A DNA stretch of 64,000 nucleotides from Herbaspirillum sp. (GTDB lineage Bacteria; Pseudomonadota; Gammaproteobacteria; Burkholderiales; Burkholderiaceae_D): assembly GCA_028292625.1 (NCBI GenBank), contig JAQGLY010000031.1:1-64000 (forward strand). Reading direction: 5' to 3'. Of this stretch, positions 1 to 7,906 are shown piece after piece; position 1 is the stretch's first letter, and every line of letters starts with the position of its first letter. The translations under genes and the position numbers were made by a program. The notes below the pieces were generated by a model. That model was not told where the DNA came from and made no database searches. It saw only the letters and a program-made list of their open reading frames with translations.

Positions 1-1468
1 GCGCGATCAGGCGCACCGTGGTGGTCTTGCCGTTGGTGCCGGCCACGGCGACCACCGGAATGCGGCCGTCTTCGCCGTCGGCGAACATGGTGGAAATGAT
101 GGCTTCGCCGACCGCGCGGCCTTTACCGTACGACGGACTGATATGCATGCGCAGGCCGGGCGCGGCATTGACTTCGACCACGCCGCCTTCCTGCGCTTCC
201 AGCGGTTGATGCACGCTGTTGCAGACCAGATCGACGCCGCAGATGTCGAGCCCGACCATCTGCGCCGCCGCCACGGCGCTGGCGGCCAGTTCCGGATGCA
301 CGTCGTCGGTGACGTCGGTGGCGGTGCCGCCGGTGCTCAGATTGGCGTTGTTGCGCAGAAGGGCGCGCGCGCCGTTCTGCAACACCGTATCGGGTGAATA
401 GTGCTGTGTCTCCAGCGTGGCCAGCGCGATCGCGTCGAGCCGGATCTTGGTCAGCGGCGTGGCGTGACCGTCGCCGCGCAAGGGATCGCGGTTGACCTCC
501 TCGACCAGTTGGCCGATGGTATGCACGCCGTCGCCGATGACCTGCGGCGGATCGCGCCGCGCGGCCGCGATCAGGTTATTGCCGACCACCAGCAGCCGGA
601 AGTCGTGGCCCGGCAAATAGCGTTCGACGATCACTTCGGAACAGATGTCGGATGCTACTTCGTAAGCCGCAAATATCTGCTCGCGGGTGCTGATGTTGAC
701 CGCGACGCCTTTGCCCTGATTGCCGTCGCGCGGCTTGATCACTACCGGGCTGGCGATTTCCTGCGCCGCCGCCCACGCTTCTTCCGCGCTCTCGGCCACT
801 CGGCCGAAGGGCACCGGCACGCCGGCCGCATGCAATAGCATTTTGGTCAATTCCTTGTCCTGCGCGATCGACTCGGCAATGGCGCTGGTGTGGCTGGTTT
901 CCGCAGCCTGGATGCGCTGCTGCCGGCTACCCCAGCCGAATTGCACCATGCTGCCCTCGGTCAGGCGGCGGTACGGCACGCCGCGCAGCACGGCGGCTTC
1001 GACGATGGAGCCGGTGCTTGGCCCCAGGCGCACGTCTTCGTCCAGTTCCTGCAAACTGCGCAGCGCCGCGGCCAGATCGAACGGCTGATCGGCTGCCGCC
1101 GCGGCGCACAGCGCTTCGGCATGCTTTAACGCCAGCAGGCCGACCGCTTCCTCGGAGTACGCGACAATCACTTGATACACACCAGGGTCCAGCGTCGGCA
1201 CGGTACGGCTGAAAGTGACCGGACAGCCGGCTTGCGCCTGCAGGCTCAGGGAGGCGGCTTCCAGCACCTGCGCCATCGAAATGGCGCCGTCCTGGCCGAC
1301 CGGCTGCAAGGAGCCGATCTGCGGAAAGAGGGCGCGCAGCCTGCTTTCGAATTTCGGCAAGCCGGCGATCGATTGTTCCATGACCGAGCACGACACGATC
1401 GCTTCGATCGCAGTGTGCTTGCTCCACAAATTAGGGCCGCGTAGTACGCGTATTCGAGATACGTCCAT
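1..1468 (-). CDS. cphA: cyanophycin synthetase CphA, N-terminal part (C-terminus beyond left edge)
   Basis: The frame is open for 489 codons from ATG at 1468 to the window edge, so the C-terminus is missing. CphA polymerises Asp and Arg into cyanophycin using an ATP-grasp domain and a Mur-ligase-like domain. Visible here are an N domain (about 1-160), an ATP-grasp region (about 165-470, with VIKPRDGNQGKGV and VVEVNAAPGL) and the Mur-type P-loop GTNGKTTT at 477-484. The N domain is divergent: where the neighbouring CphA' has HIMEH, this protein reads QVLEA at 67-71, so both histidines are lost. An AGGA ribosome site lies 9 nt before the ATG. It follows CphA' after 28 bp on the same strand, so the two are probably one operon. 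The family is certain; which paralog deserves the plain CphA name is not. Confidence 0.93.
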   Translation of the reverse strand, partial: MDVSRIRVLRGPNLWSKHTAIEAIVSCSVMEQSIAGLPKFESRLRALFPQIGSLQPVGQDGAISMAQVLEAASLSLQAQAGCPVTFSRTVPTLDPGVYQVIVAYSEEAVGLLALKHAEALCAAAAADQPFDLAAALRSLQELDEDVRLGPSTGSIVEAAVLRGVPYRRLTEGSMVQFGWGSRQQRIQAAETSHTSAIAESIAQDKELTKMLLHAAGVPVPFGRVAESAEEAWAAAQEIASPVVIKPRDGNQGKGVAVNISTREQIFAAYEVASDICSEVIVERYLPGHDFRLLVVGNNLIAAARRDPPQVIGDGVHTIGQLVEEVNRDPLRGDGHATPLTKIRLDAIALATLETQHYSPDTVLQNGARALLRNNANLSTGGTATDVTDDVHPELAASAVAAAQMVGLDICGVDLVCNSVHQPLEAQEGGVVEVNAAPGLRMHISPSYGKGRAVGEAIISTMFADGEDGRIPVVAVAGTNGKTTTVRLIA

Positions 1469-1496
1469 CAACAAATTTCCTGAATAATTATAAATA

Positions 1497-3692
1497 TTAT
1501 TTATATTGTTTGGCGCTGCGTGCGATACGGGCATTAAACCTGCGATCGAACGCCTCGACGCCGACGCGGATCAATTCCAGCGGCGTATCGAGCGCCCATG
1601 CGGCGCCGATGGCGGCCAGTACATTGACCACGTACAGCGTCGATTTCTGACTGGTCATCAACGGAATGGTGACGTTTTCGACCAGCACGGTTTCACTGCC
1701 GCCGCTGGCGAGAATGATCTGGCCGCCGCGCACGAATACGGCGCGTCCCCCTTCGGCCAGATGCGCGCCCAGCACGGCGTTTTTTGCTTCGATGGAAAAG
1801 AAAATCACTTCGCCGTCGCATAACGACGCCATCTCGGCCACGGCGGCGTCGTCGGCGTTGAGCACGGCCGCGCCGGTCGGCAGCACCACGTCAATCTGCG
1901 TGCGCGCGACCTTGGCCAGTTGTTCGGCGTTTTCGATGTAGTGTTCGGCAATGGTTTCGGTCGGGTCGATGTTCAACACCACGCCGACCTGGCACCGATC
2001 GTAGGCCAGGCCTTCGGCCAGAATCGACGCGTGTCCGTTTTCGAACACGGCGGCTTCCACTGCGCGATTGAGCAGAACGCGATGGGCAGAGTCGTGATTG
2101 GCGCAGTTTTTGGTCTCGATCTGGCGTTGCGCCAGAAACAGGCCGGCGCCGCAAGCCAGGCCGACATGCTTGCCGGTCAGCTCCAGCAGGCGCGCCACCA
2201 GTTGGGCCACGCTGGTTTTGCCGGTGGAGCCGGTGATGCCGACAATCGGAATGCGGCCGTTGTTATTGGAAGGGAACAGGTAATCGACGATCACGGCGCC
2301 GACCGCGCGCGGCTGGCCGGCGGCCGGCTTCAGATGCATCAGCAGACCCGGGCCGGCATTGACTTCGACGATCGCGCCCTGGGTTTCCTCCAGCGGACGC
2401 GAAATGTCCGTGGTCACCAGATCGACGCCGGCGATATCCAGTCCGACCGCGCGCGCGGCCAGCGACGCGGCGGCGACGACTTCCGGATGCACTTCGCCGG
2501 TAATGTCGATGGCGACGTTGCCGTTGCGCTGCAACAGGACTTCGCGACCTGTGACCGGAATCGATTCCGGCGTCAAATCCTGACGGGTCAATTCCAGCTG
2601 CACCGCCGGTTCGCGCTCCAGAATCACCGGATTGAGCGGATGTTCTTCCATGCGGCCGCGGCGTGGATCGGAATTGAGCTGGACGTCGATCAGTTGTTCT
2701 ATCGTCGATTTGCCGTCGCCGACGATGGTCACCGGTTCGCCGCGCGCGGCGGCGGCCAGCTTGCCGCCGACGATCAGTACCCGATGTTCGAAGCCGCGCA
2801 CAAAGCGCTCGACGATCACGCCGCTGCCTTCTTCGATCGCAACCTCATAGGCGGTGCGCACTTCCTGTTCGGTGTTCAGATTGGTGAAAACGCCGCGGCC
2901 GTGGTTGGCGTCGGACGGCTTGACGACCACCGGAAAGCCGATGTCCTGCGCGGCTTCGCAGGCGTCGTCGGGGCTGTCGGCCAGGCGGCCGCCGGGAGTC
3001 GGCACGCCGCAGGCCTGCAGCAGGGTTTTGGTCAGGTCCTTGTCGCGCGAAATGCTTTCGGCGATGGCGCCGGTTTTATCGGTTTCGGCGGTCCAGATGC
3101 GGTGCTGACGGGCGCCGTAGCCGATTTGCACCAGATTGTTTTCGGACAGGCGGATCGATGGAATATCGCGATCGTCGGCGGCGTCGACGATGCACGCGGT
3201 ACTCGGGCCCAGACACAGCGAATTGACCATATGGCGCAATTCGTCGATGGCGTCGGCGACGTCGAACGGGCGGTCTTCGATCGCCGCCATCACCAGATCG
3301 CGGGCGTAATGCAGCGCCCGCAGGGTCACTTTTTCGTGATAGGCGCGCACCACCACCTTATAGACGCCGCGCACGGAGGTTTCGCGCGCCTTGCCGAAAC
3401 CGCCGGGCAGCCCGGCCAGGTTTTGCAGCTCCAGCGTGATGTGCTCCATGATGTGCGCAGGCCAGGTGCCTTCGTGCAGCCGTTCCACGAAACCGCCGTG
3501 CTTCTCGCGGCTGCAGCGGTGTTCGATCAGCGTCGGCAGCCAGGCCACCAGACGTTCGGGAAAGCCGGGGATCTTGTTGGAGGGGAAGTCTTCCAGCTCT
3601 CCGATATCGACCAGCGCTTCGAGCGCGGGCTTGTATGTCCACACACTGGGGCCGCGCAGGGAAAGAATACGGAGAAATTCTATGTTTTTCAT
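1497..3692 (-). CDS. cphA': cyanophycin synthetase CphA'-type, lacking the Mur-ligase C-terminal lobe
   Basis: This 731-residue protein has a canonical CphA N domain with HIMEH at 80-84 and Glu88, an ATP-grasp domain (about 165-480, VVVKPSDANHGRGV, IVEVNAGPGL) and the P-loop GSTGKTS at 488-494. Full-length CphA proteins are usually about 870 residues. This one stops shortly after the motif FDRRFN, the point where the Mur-ligase C-terminal lobe normally starts, so it lacks roughly 140 residues. Whether it synthesises polymer alone or assists the CphA encoded next is unknown. It is the first gene of the pair, read away from the ABC transporter. No clear Shine-Dalgarno sequence precedes ATG 3692. 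A short CphA' beside CphA is known in Burkholderiales; the domain reading is mine. Confidence 0.93.
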   Translation of the reverse strand: MKNIEFLRILSLRGPSVWTYKPALEALVDIGELEDFPSNKIPGFPERLVAWLPTLIEHRCSREKHGGFVERLHEGTWPAHIMEHITLELQNLAGLPGGFGKARETSVRGVYKVVVRAYHEKVTLRALHYARDLVMAAIEDRPFDVADAIDELRHMVNSLCLGPSTACIVDAADDRDIPSIRLSENNLVQIGYGARQHRIWTAETDKTGAIAESISRDKDLTKTLLQACGVPTPGGRLADSPDDACEAAQDIGFPVVVKPSDANHGRGVFTNLNTEQEVRTAYEVAIEEGSGVIVERFVRGFEHRVLIVGGKLAAAARGEPVTIVGDGKSTIEQLIDVQLNSDPRRGRMEEHPLNPVILEREPAVQLELTRQDLTPESIPVTGREVLLQRNGNVAIDITGEVHPEVVAAASLAARAVGLDIAGVDLVTTDISRPLEETQGAIVEVNAGPGLLMHLKPAAGQPRAVGAVIVDYLFPSNNNGRIPIVGITGSTGKTSVAQLVARLLELTGKHVGLACGAGLFLAQRQIETKNCANHDSAHRVLLNRAVEAAVFENGHASILAEGLAYDRCQVGVVLNIDPTETIAEHYIENAEQLAKVARTQIDVVLPTGAAVLNADDAAVAEMASLCDGEVIFFSIEAKNAVLGAHLAEGGRAVFVRGGQIILASGGSETVLVENVTIPLMTSQKSTLYVVNVLAAIGAAWALDTPLELIRVGVEAFDRRFNARIARSAKQYK

Positions 3693-3875
3693 TTACAAAA
3701 TCGTCGACTGGATAAAAGCGGTGCCGATCTCCAAGGCGGACAAGCCGCCCAGGACACAACACCTGCCGCCTGCTGCGCCCCAGCGACGTTCCCCTGGAAA
3801 TACGCGCAAAAAAGCGTGTCTTAAAAAAGCTTTACATGTTACAACGTGACTCAGGCTCGTAGGTTGCCCTCGAAC

Positions 3876-3901
3876 AAAAAAATATCCCGCGATAGCGGAA
3901 T
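3876..3901 (-). terminator. intrinsic terminator-like hairpin in the leader of cphA'-cphA
   Basis: Read on the minus strand, ATTCCGC-TATC-GCGGGAT forms a 7-bp stem (one G-T pair) and is followed by A then seven T. It lies about 185 nt upstream of the CphA' start, in the 400-bp gene-free stretch between the divergent cph and ABC genes. If cph transcription starts further upstream it would act as an attenuator; otherwise it ends a short antisense transcript. Confidence 0.45.
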
Positions 3902-3927
3902 CTGGATGCAGGGGAAAAGGTACACGC

Positions 3928-3933
3928 TATAAT
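3928..3933 (+). promoter_or_regulatory. -10 box (TATAAT) upstream of the ABC/DUF1854 pair
   Basis: A perfect TATAAT lies about 160 nt before the ABC start. The -35 position (GATGCA, 17-nt spacer) is weak. Besides this box and the minus-strand hairpin at 3876-3901, I see nothing definite in the gene-free stretch 3693-4092. Confidence 0.45.
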
Positions 3934-4092
3934 CTGGCCCTTGCTTGCGCGTATATACACCGCAACAGGCTTACTGTTGCATTGCAACATGTCTGCTTGT
4001 CGATCGGAAGGGTATGCCGATCGGTTTCTGCCGGCATCTTATCTCTCCATCTCTCGTCCGTCTATCGATGTTCCGCTTTTATCTTCATGTTC

Positions 4093-6372
4093 ATGACTAG
4101 TTCCGCCGCATCGTCCGATAGCCCTTCCATCCCTGCCGAGTCCTGGCGCGCCGGCCTCGAAACCCGGTTGGCGCCCGGTGAAAAAATTCTCGCATGGCTG
4201 GAAACCGACCTGGATATCGACCTGCATTTCAACCGGACCGTGCTGGCGGTGACCGACTGCGCGCTGTATGCCCAGGCCGAGGACAAGTTGCACTGGCTGG
4301 CGTGGCCTTATGCCGCCGGCGACGATCTGAAGCTGAGCCATTACGACCACGGCGGCGTGGCGACGCTGGAGTTGCAGGGTGCCGCCGGGCGCCGCGCTTT
4401 CTGGCGTTATACGCTGGGGCAAAGCGGCGCTGCGCAAAAGCTGATCGATCAGTTCGGCCGCCAGGCGGCGATGAGCGGCATGTCGGCCGCCGCGCGCGCG
4501 CAAGCGATGCGCGCCGACGCCGCGGCCGATGCGGAGGATGTCGGGGTGGACGCCGAACAGCGCGATGCGCCATCGTTGCACTGGGCGCTGTTCCGGCTGG
4601 TGCGCTTCGCCAAACCGTACAAGGGCACGCTGCTGATCGGTTTTCTGCTGACGCTGGCATCGACCGCGGCCACGCTGGTGCCGCCGTATCTGACCATGCC
4701 GTTGATGGACAAGGTGCTGATCCCGTTCCAGAACGGTGCGCCCATCGACATGCCGCTGGTGGCAATGTATATGGGCGGCTTGCTGGGATCGGCGCTGGTC
4801 GCCTGGTCGCTGGGCTGGGCCCGCACTTATATTCTGGCGGTGGTCAGCGAGCGCATCGGCGCCGATCTGCGCACCACCACTTATGAACATCTGCTGCGGC
4901 TGTCGCAGCAGTATTTCGGCGGCAAGCGCACCGGCGATCTGATGACCCGCATCGGCTCCGAGACCGACCGCATTTGCGTGTTCCTGTCATTGCATCTGCT
5001 CGATTTCGCGATCGACGTGCTGATGATCGTCATGACTTCCTTCATCCTGATTTCGATCAATCCGTGGCTGGCGCTGGTGACCCTGCTGCCGCTGCCGTTC
5101 ATCGCGTGGATGATTCATGCTGTGCGCGACCGCTTGCGGCACGGCTTCGAAAAGGTCGACCGCATCTGGTCTCAGGTGACCAATGTGCTGGCCGATACGA
5201 TTCCCGGCATCCGGGTGGTCAAGGCCTTTGCGCAGGAAAAGCGCGAAGCGGCGCGCTTCCGGGACGCCAATCACCATAATCTGGAGGTCAACGACCGCGT
5301 CAATAAAGTCTGGTCGCTGTTTTCGCCGACGGTGACCCTGCTGACCGAGATCGGCTTGCTGGTGGTGTGGGCTTTCGGTATCTGGCAGGTGTCGAACCGG
5401 CAGATCACGGTCGGCGTGCTGACCGCTTTCCTGGCCTATATCAGCCGTTTTTACACACGCCTGGATTCGATGAGCCGGATCGTGTCGGTAACGCAGAAAG
5501 CCGCCGCCGGCGCCAAGCGCATTTTCGAAATCCTGGACCATGTCTCGAGCGTGCCGGAACCGGCCAATCCGGTGCATTTGAACCGGGTCGAAGGCGCGAT
5601 CACCTTGCGCAATATCGGTTTCCGTTACGGCAATCGCGCGGTGATGCGCGGCGTCGACCTGTCGATCGCACCCGGTGAAATGATCGGTCTGGTCGGACAC
5701 AGCGGTTCCGGCAAAAGCACGCTGGTCAATCTGATCTGCCGTTTTTACGATGTGTCGGAAGGCGCGATTTACATCGACGGCGTCGATATCCGCGCGTTGC
5801 CGATTACCGAATACCGGCGCAATATCGGGCTGGTGCTGCAGGAGCCGTTTCTGTTCTTCGGCACCATCGCTGAAAACATTGCCTACGGCAAGCCGCAGGC
5901 CACGCGCCAGGAAATCGTCGCTGCCGCGCGCGCGGCGCATGCGCATGAATTCATCCTGCGCCTGCCGCAGGGCTACGATTCGTTGGTCGGCGAGCGCGGG
6001 CAGGCTTTGTCCGGCGGCGAACGCCAGCGCATTTCGATCGCCCGCGCCTTGCTGATCGATCCGCGCATCCTGATTCTGGACGAGGCCACCTCCTCGGTCG
6101 ACACCAAGACCGAAAAGGAAATCCAGAAGGCGCTCGACAATCTGGTCAAGGGGCGCACCACCATTGCGATCGCGCACCGTTTGTCGACGTTGCGGCTGGC
6201 CGATCGGCTGGTGGTGCTGGATCGCGGCAAGATCGTCGAAGTCGGCGGCCATAACGAATTGATGGCGCGCGAAGGCGCTTATCATGCCTTGTATCAGGCG
6301 CAGGTGCGCAATAACGACAATGAAGCGGAAACGCTTGGAAGCGACGAGTCGCTGGAGGAGGGCGCGGCATGA
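4093..6372 (+). CDS. ABC exporter-like ATPase/permease with extra N-terminal domain, cyanophycin-associated
   Basis: From ATG 4093 this is a 759-residue half-transporter of the ABC exporter type. Residues about 10-120 form an extra soluble domain, beta-rich and PH-like by eye. A six-helix membrane domain (about 165-460) and a nucleotide-binding domain (about 500-745) follow, with Walker A GHSGSGKST (about 535-543), signature LSGGERQR (about 639-646) and Walker B ILILDEATSSVD. The frame stays open upstream to 3982, but that extension is Cys/Ser-rich and unlike the family; ATG 4087 is an equal alternative. The stop overlaps the DUF1854 start by 4 bp. Proteins of this kind are found beside cphA genes in betaproteobacteria. 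The substrate is unknown: cyanophycin, its dipeptide or an unrelated lipid are all possible. Confidence 0.88.
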   Translation: MTSSAASSDSPSIPAESWRAGLETRLAPGEKILAWLETDLDIDLHFNRTVLAVTDCALYAQAEDKLHWLAWPYAAGDDLKLSHYDHGGVATLELQGAAGRRAFWRYTLGQSGAAQKLIDQFGRQAAMSGMSAAARAQAMRADAAADAEDVGVDAEQRDAPSLHWALFRLVRFAKPYKGTLLIGFLLTLASTAATLVPPYLTMPLMDKVLIPFQNGAPIDMPLVAMYMGGLLGSALVAWSLGWARTYILAVVSERIGADLRTTTYEHLLRLSQQYFGGKRTGDLMTRIGSETDRICVFLSLHLLDFAIDVLMIVMTSFILISINPWLALVTLLPLPFIAWMIHAVRDRLRHGFEKVDRIWSQVTNVLADTIPGIRVVKAFAQEKREAARFRDANHHNLEVNDRVNKVWSLFSPTVTLLTEIGLLVVWAFGIWQVSNRQITVGVLTAFLAYISRFYTRLDSMSRIVSVTQKAAAGAKRIFEILDHVSSVPEPANPVHLNRVEGAITLRNIGFRYGNRAVMRGVDLSIAPGEMIGLVGHSGSGKSTLVNLICRFYDVSEGAIYIDGVDIRALPITEYRRNIGLVLQEPFLFFGTIAENIAYGKPQATRQEIVAAARAAHAHEFILRLPQGYDSLVGERGQALSGGERQRISIARALLIDPRILILDEATSSVDTKTEKEIQKALDNLVKGRTTIAIAHRLSTLRLADRLVVLDRGKIVEVGGHNELMAREGAYHALYQAQVRNNDNEAETLGSDESLEEGAA

Positions 6373-6842
6373 GTGATGCTATCGATTTTTCGCTGCGCAA
6401 GGACGATTTCGGCCGGCTGGTGCTGACCGCCGCCAATGGCGATATTCATCGCGGGGTGGTGCCGGTCAGGGCGTTTCCGATCGGCGCGCCCGACGACGGC
6501 ATTGCGCTGGTGGGACGTCACGGCGAGGAACTGGCCTGGATACAGCAATTGGCGGATGTGCCGGCGGCGCAGCGGGCATTGATCGAAGCGGAACTGGCCA
6601 GCCGCGAATTCATGCCGGAGATCGAGCGCATCATGGGCGTATCGACCTACGCCACGCCCAGCGTGTGGCAAGTCAAAACCAGTCGCGGCGATACGGCGTT
6701 CACCTTGAAAGGCGAAGAGGATATTCGCCGTATCCTGCATGCTTCGCTGCTGATCGAGGATACGCACGGCGTTCATTTTCTGATTCGCGACATTCAGGCG
6801 CTGGACAAGGCCAGCCGCAAAATTCTGGATCGTTTTCTGTAG
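6369..6842 (+). CDS. DUF1854 family protein, cyanophycin-associated
   Basis: This 157-residue soluble protein begins at an ATGA overlap with the ABC gene, implying translational coupling. It has no signal peptide, membrane helix or obvious catalytic motif. Features that fit DUF1854 include the N-terminal FSLRKDDFGRLVLT, the central GVVPVRAFPI, and the C-terminal FLIRDIQALDKASRKILDRF. The family travels with cyanophycin synthetase and the ABC protein, so a regulatory or partner role for the transporter is a reasonable inference; no biochemical function is known to me. It ends 16 bp from the convergent pseudouridine synthase gene. Confidence 0.85.
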   Translation: MSDAIDFSLRKDDFGRLVLTAANGDIHRGVVPVRAFPIGAPDDGIALVGRHGEELAWIQQLADVPAAQRALIEAELASREFMPEIERIMGVSTYATPSVWQVKTSRGDTAFTLKGEEDIRRILHASLLIEDTHGVHFLIRDIQALDKASRKILDRFL

Positions 6843-6858
6843 AGCGCTGCACGTTTCG

Positions 6859-7863
6859 TCAGCGCCTGGCGGTCCTGTTTTTCGCGGGCAGTTTCAGCGT
6901 TTTCCCCGATAGCGACGGCGCCGTTTCGGCGGCCGGTTTATCCGCGATCGCCGGCGGCGCCGCGCGCGGTTTGGCTTCCGTCTTTACATGGCCGCGCGCG
7001 GGGCGCGGGCCGTTTTCCTTCTCTGTTTCAAATCGGCGTCCGGGCGCTGCGCCATGCGGCTTGCCTGGCGCTCCGGCCGAGGCGCGGTTCTGCGGGGGCA
7101 GCCCCTTCGGCTCCGCCTCGAAATCTTCGTCGGGCGTCAGATAGCGCCATTGCCCCTCCGGCAAATCGCTCAGCTTCACGCCGCCGATGCGCACCCGTTT
7201 CAATCCGAGCACTTTCAGGCCGACCGCTTCGCACATGCGGCGAATCTGGCGTTTTTTGCCCTCGCGCAGCGTAAAGTTGAGCTGATCGTCGTTTTGCCAT
7301 CTGACCTTGGCCGGCTTCAAGGGCTTGCCGTCCAGCGTCAGGCCGTGATTGAGCAGTTTCAGGTCGCTGTCGGGCAAGCGGCCGGCTTTGCCATAGGCCA
7401 CGCGCACCAGATATTCCTTTTCCACGCTCGAGTCTTCGCCGATCAATTGCTTGGCGATGCGCCCGTCCTGCGTCAGCACCAGCAAGCCTACCGAATCGAT
7501 ATCGAGCCGGCCCGCCGCCACCAGGCTGCGCAATTGCGTGGGATGAAACAGGGTAGTTGAGCGGTCTTCCGCCCAGTGCGTCTGCGGGGTGATCAGCGAA
7601 ATCGCATGCTTGTGGCCGTCTTCGGCCTGGCCGCTGACATAGCCTACCGGCTTGTTGAGCAGAATCGTGGCGCGCTTCGATTGCTCGGCCGCGGCCTGGC
7701 GTTCGACGGTGATTTTCTGATGCGGCAACACCTTGCTGCCGAGCACCGCCACCACCGATCCATCGACCCGCACCCAGCCGCGTTCTATCCATTCGTCAGC
7801 TTCGCGGCGCGAGCAAAGCCCGAGTTCTGACATGCGTTTGGAAAGGCGTACTGATTCGGTCAT
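6859..7863 (-). CDS. rluF: 23S rRNA pseudouridine synthase, RsuA/RluF type
   Basis: The 334-residue protein has an S4 RNA-binding domain (about 5-60) and an RsuA-family pseudouridine synthase domain. The catalytic Asp is in [17 protein letters not shown], and [15 protein letters not shown] is the conserved C-terminal motif. The N-terminal [17 protein letters not shown] and the spacing of motifs resemble RluF, which modifies U2604 of 23S rRNA, more than RluB. Residues about 240-334 are a Lys/Ala/Pro/Arg-rich, probably disordered tail of the kind seen in beta-proteobacterial members. It follows glnD on the same strand after 43 bp. The family is secure; the exact target uridine is inferred. Confidence 0.85.
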   Translation of the reverse strand: MTESVRLSKRMSELGLCSRREADEWIERGWVRVDGSVVAVLGSKVLPHQKITVERQAAAEQSKRATILLNKPVGYVSGQAEDGHKHAISLITPQTHWAEDRSTTLFHPTQLRSLVAAGRLDIDSVGLLVLTQDGRIAKQLIGEDSSVEKEYLVRVAYGKAGRLPDSDLKLLNHGLTLDGKPLKPAKVRWQNDDQLNFTLREGKKRQIRRMCEAVGLKVLGLKRVRIGGVKLSDLPEGQWRYLTPDEDFEAEPKGLPPQNRASAGAPGKPHGAAPGRRFETEKENGPRPARGHVKTEAKPRAAPPAIADKPAAETAPSLSGKTLKLPAKNRTARR

Positions 7864-7906
7864 CGGAAAGCGTTTACGGTTGTAATGAATAGGATGGGAT
7901 GCGGCG

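Noticed and set aside
1920..3824. 634-codon open frame on the plus strand, antisense to cphA'
   Set aside because: It mirrors the codon pattern of the real gene in GC-rich DNA, gives a His/Gln/Arg/Asp-rich product with no domain, and has no ribosome site.
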